From positions 20,761-35,428 of the forward strand of contig DAYE01000025.1 of the NCBI GenBank assembly GCA_002506745.1: a stretch of 14,668 nt of DNA, read 5' to 3'. This document shows, piece by piece, positions 13,415 to 14,668 of this stretch. Made by a program: the position numbers and the translations under genes. How positions within the stretch are numbered: the first letter of the stretch is position 1; every line of letters starts with the position of its first letter. The notes beneath the pieces were generated by a model. It worked only from the letters and a program-made list of their open reading frames with translations. It had not been told where the DNA came from and made no database searches. This stretch comes from Euryarchaeota archaeon UBA33 (GTDB lineage: Archaea; Thermoplasmatota; E2; DHVEG-1).

Positions 13415-14419
13415 ATGAGTAAGATTGCTGCGTACGCTAAACTTCTTCGTGTCCCTGGTATTGGTGCCCTTGGAATTATTCCGGTCATCGCTGCATTAAC
13501 GATGGGAATCCATGATATCTATCCGCTTTCTCTTATCTTTATCATTGGTGCTTTTGCAAGTATCTTTGGGTTTCTCATTAACGACTATGTGGATATCGAA
13601 TTAGACGGATTTGTCGATGAACTACGAAAAAAACCTTTGGTGAGTGGAGAGGTATCAAAAAAGAATGCTTTACTCATTGCATTCTATCTTGCCTTCACCA
13701 CATTCTTTTTTATCGCCTTACTCTGGTTCAATCAACCGATTGATTCTTATAAATTCAGTGCATTGATATGTATTATCCTCGCTGGAATTCTTGGGACATT
13801 CTATGATGTGTACGGCAAACAGGTCGTGGGTTCTGATTTTTTTGTCGCAATTTCAGTAGCCTTGATATTTTTATTTGGTGCGTTATCATTCGGACAACCA
13901 ACAGTGATTATATGGATTATTTTTATTCTCACATTTGAAAATATACTATATATGAATGTCGTACAGAACGGGATTAAAGACGCGGATCACGACTATAAAC
14001 TAGGAGTCAAAAACATCGCTCTGACCCTGGGCGTCAAGGTACAAGAAAACAGTATCATTATCCCTCATAGTTTCCAAGCATTTGGTTTCGGGCTTCGCCT
14101 CTTTTCCGCAGTGTTGTTTTTTGTTCCCTTTGTCATATTCGGATATGAGTATTATCTGTGGCAACTGATTCTGCTGGCCGTGCTCATCGTCGTCTATTTA
14201 TTTTTAGATACGAAGCTGCTCATGTTAAAAACGTTTGATCGCAGTCAGATACGTAAACTTATCGGGATTCAATCGTTTTTACGATATTCCCTCGTACCGG
14301 TAATGCTCTTTAGCATCGTTGGGATTCTTCCCTCTGTTCTATTAATCCTAATCCCGATCGTATGGTACATTTTATTTACGCCATCCCTTGGAGAGAAATT
14401 ATTCAAACCAAGAATGTAA
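13415..14419 (+). CDS. UbiA-family prenyltransferase 2 (divergent paralogue)
   Basis: This 334-residue polytopic protein has a clear first aspartate motif, NDYVDIELDGFVDELRKKPL (Asn56, Asp57, Asp60, Asp64), followed by SGEVS. The second motif is unusual: QNGIKDADHDYKLGVKNIAL (Lys188, Asp189, Asp191, Asp193). Helix-breaking FYDVYGKQVVGSDFFVA (129-145) sits where UbiA proteins have YN..K..G. It clearly differs from the neighbouring UbiA protein in both motifs and in its longer C-terminal part (about 240-334, four more hydrophobic helices), so it is not a recent duplicate. Two UbiA enzymes side by side suggest two prenyl transfers or two acceptors in one pathway. A lycopene-elongase-like role is possible beside the CruF-like gene, but the sequence alone does not show it. 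Confidence 0.85.
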   Translation: MSKIAAYAKLLRVPGIGALGIIPVIAALTMGIHDIYPLSLIFIIGAFASIFGFLINDYVDIELDGFVDELRKKPLVSGEVSKKNALLIAFYLAFTTFFFIALLWFNQPIDSYKFSALICIILAGILGTFYDVYGKQVVGSDFFVAISVALIFLFGALSFGQPTVIIWIIFILTFENILYMNVVQNGIKDADHDYKLGVKNIALTLGVKVQENSIIIPHSFQAFGFGLRLFSAVLFFVPFVIFGYEYYLWQLILLAVLIVVYLFLDTKLLMLKTFDRSQIRKLIGIQSFLRYSLVPVMLFSIVGILPSVLLILIPIVWYILFTPSLGEKLFKPRM

Positions 14420-14455
14420 TGAAATAAAAGTAGGATTTCATGATTTGGGGGATCT

Positions 14456-14668
14456 ATGAAATATGATGTGACAATAGTCGGGGCAGGACCTGCAGGGTCG
14501 ACAACCGCGAAATTTCTTGCTGAAAAAGGCTTTAAAACTCTTTTACTTGATAAAGAAAAATTCCCACGGGAGAAACCATGCGGTGGGGGATTACCCCTAC
14601 GCGTACTCCAAAGATTCCCTTATGTTGTCACCGATAAAATCATAGAAACATATTCGTCAAGTGGAACG
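14456..14668 (+). CDS. Geranylgeranyl-reductase-like FAD oxidoreductase (5' part, cut by window end)
   Basis: Only the first 71 residues are in the window. They begin MKYDVTIVGAGPAGSTTAKF, a Rossmann FAD-binding motif (GAGPAG at 9-14), with the acidic end of beta strand 2 at LLLDKEKFPREK and the family marker KPCGGGLP (about 41-48). KPCGGG is typical of geranylgeranyl-reductase paralogues and ChlP-like enzymes, which hydrogenate isoprenoid double bonds; the archaeal lipid enzyme itself usually has RCGEG there. GGGGGAT five bases before the ATG is a good ribosome site. It closes the visible plus-strand isoprenoid cluster, 36 bases after UbiA 2. Reduction of the prenyl chain made by the upstream UbiA enzymes is a plausible role. 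Confidence 0.88.
   Translation, partial: MKYDVTIVGAGPAGSTTAKFLAEKGFKTLLLDKEKFPREKPCGGGLPLRVLQRFPYVVTDKIIETYSSSGT

Noticed and set aside
1..14668. CRISPR arrays, insertion sequences, tRNA or rRNA genes, long direct repeats
   Set aside because: None seen by reading; no repeat-spacer pattern, no transposase frame, no tRNA-like cloverleaf in the short gaps.

Overview
The window reads as archaeal, probably a mesophilic or moderately thermophilic euryarchaeon of the Thermoplasmata type. This assignment is an inference. It rests on an archaeal-length PdxS with an internal insert, a TrpB2-type tryptophan synthase beta, a COG2150-like ACT-domain regulator, a Thermoplasma-like L-threonine dehydrogenase, UbiA and geranylgeranyl-reductase-type isoprenoid enzymes, TATA boxes placed for leaderless transcripts, and oligo-T terminators. 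No rRNA or tRNA gene is visible to fix the lineage.

Left part (1-3800). The membrane-anchor end of an unidentified gene abuts a minus-strand pdxS-pdxT operon for de novo PLP synthesis. pdxT has no AUG, GUG or UUG at the place where its conserved N-terminus begins; an AUA codon is the best candidate start. trpB2 (minus) and a small HTH+ACT regulator (plus) are divergent. The 134 bases between them hold two facing promoters and two short perfect inverted repeats, one of which sits on the predicted transcription start of the regulator.

Middle (3800-11200), all on the minus strand. It carries an FbaB-like class I fructose-bisphosphate aldolase with a UUG start and a strong Shine-Dalgarno sequence, an SDR-type L-threonine 3-dehydrogenase, a 1120-residue RND/MMPL-type membrane protein with a very large first external loop, and a tightly coupled metV-metF pair for methylene-tetrahydrofolate reduction.

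Right part (11335-14668), all on the plus strand. Five close-packed genes encode a small three-helix membrane protein, a CruF-like carotenoid hydratase-family protein, two different UbiA-family prenyltransferases and the start of a geranylgeranyl-reductase-like flavoprotein. This is a coherent membrane isoprenoid-modifying cluster, possibly for C50 carotenoids or another modified polyprenyl lipid. It is the best candidate here for an undescribed pathway.

Genes are dense. No stretch over 300 bases lacks a gene; the longest gaps are 9427-9635 (209 b), 1680-1834 (155 b), 11191-11334 (144 b) and 3164-3297 (134 b). I saw no CRISPR array, insertion sequence, tRNA or rRNA.
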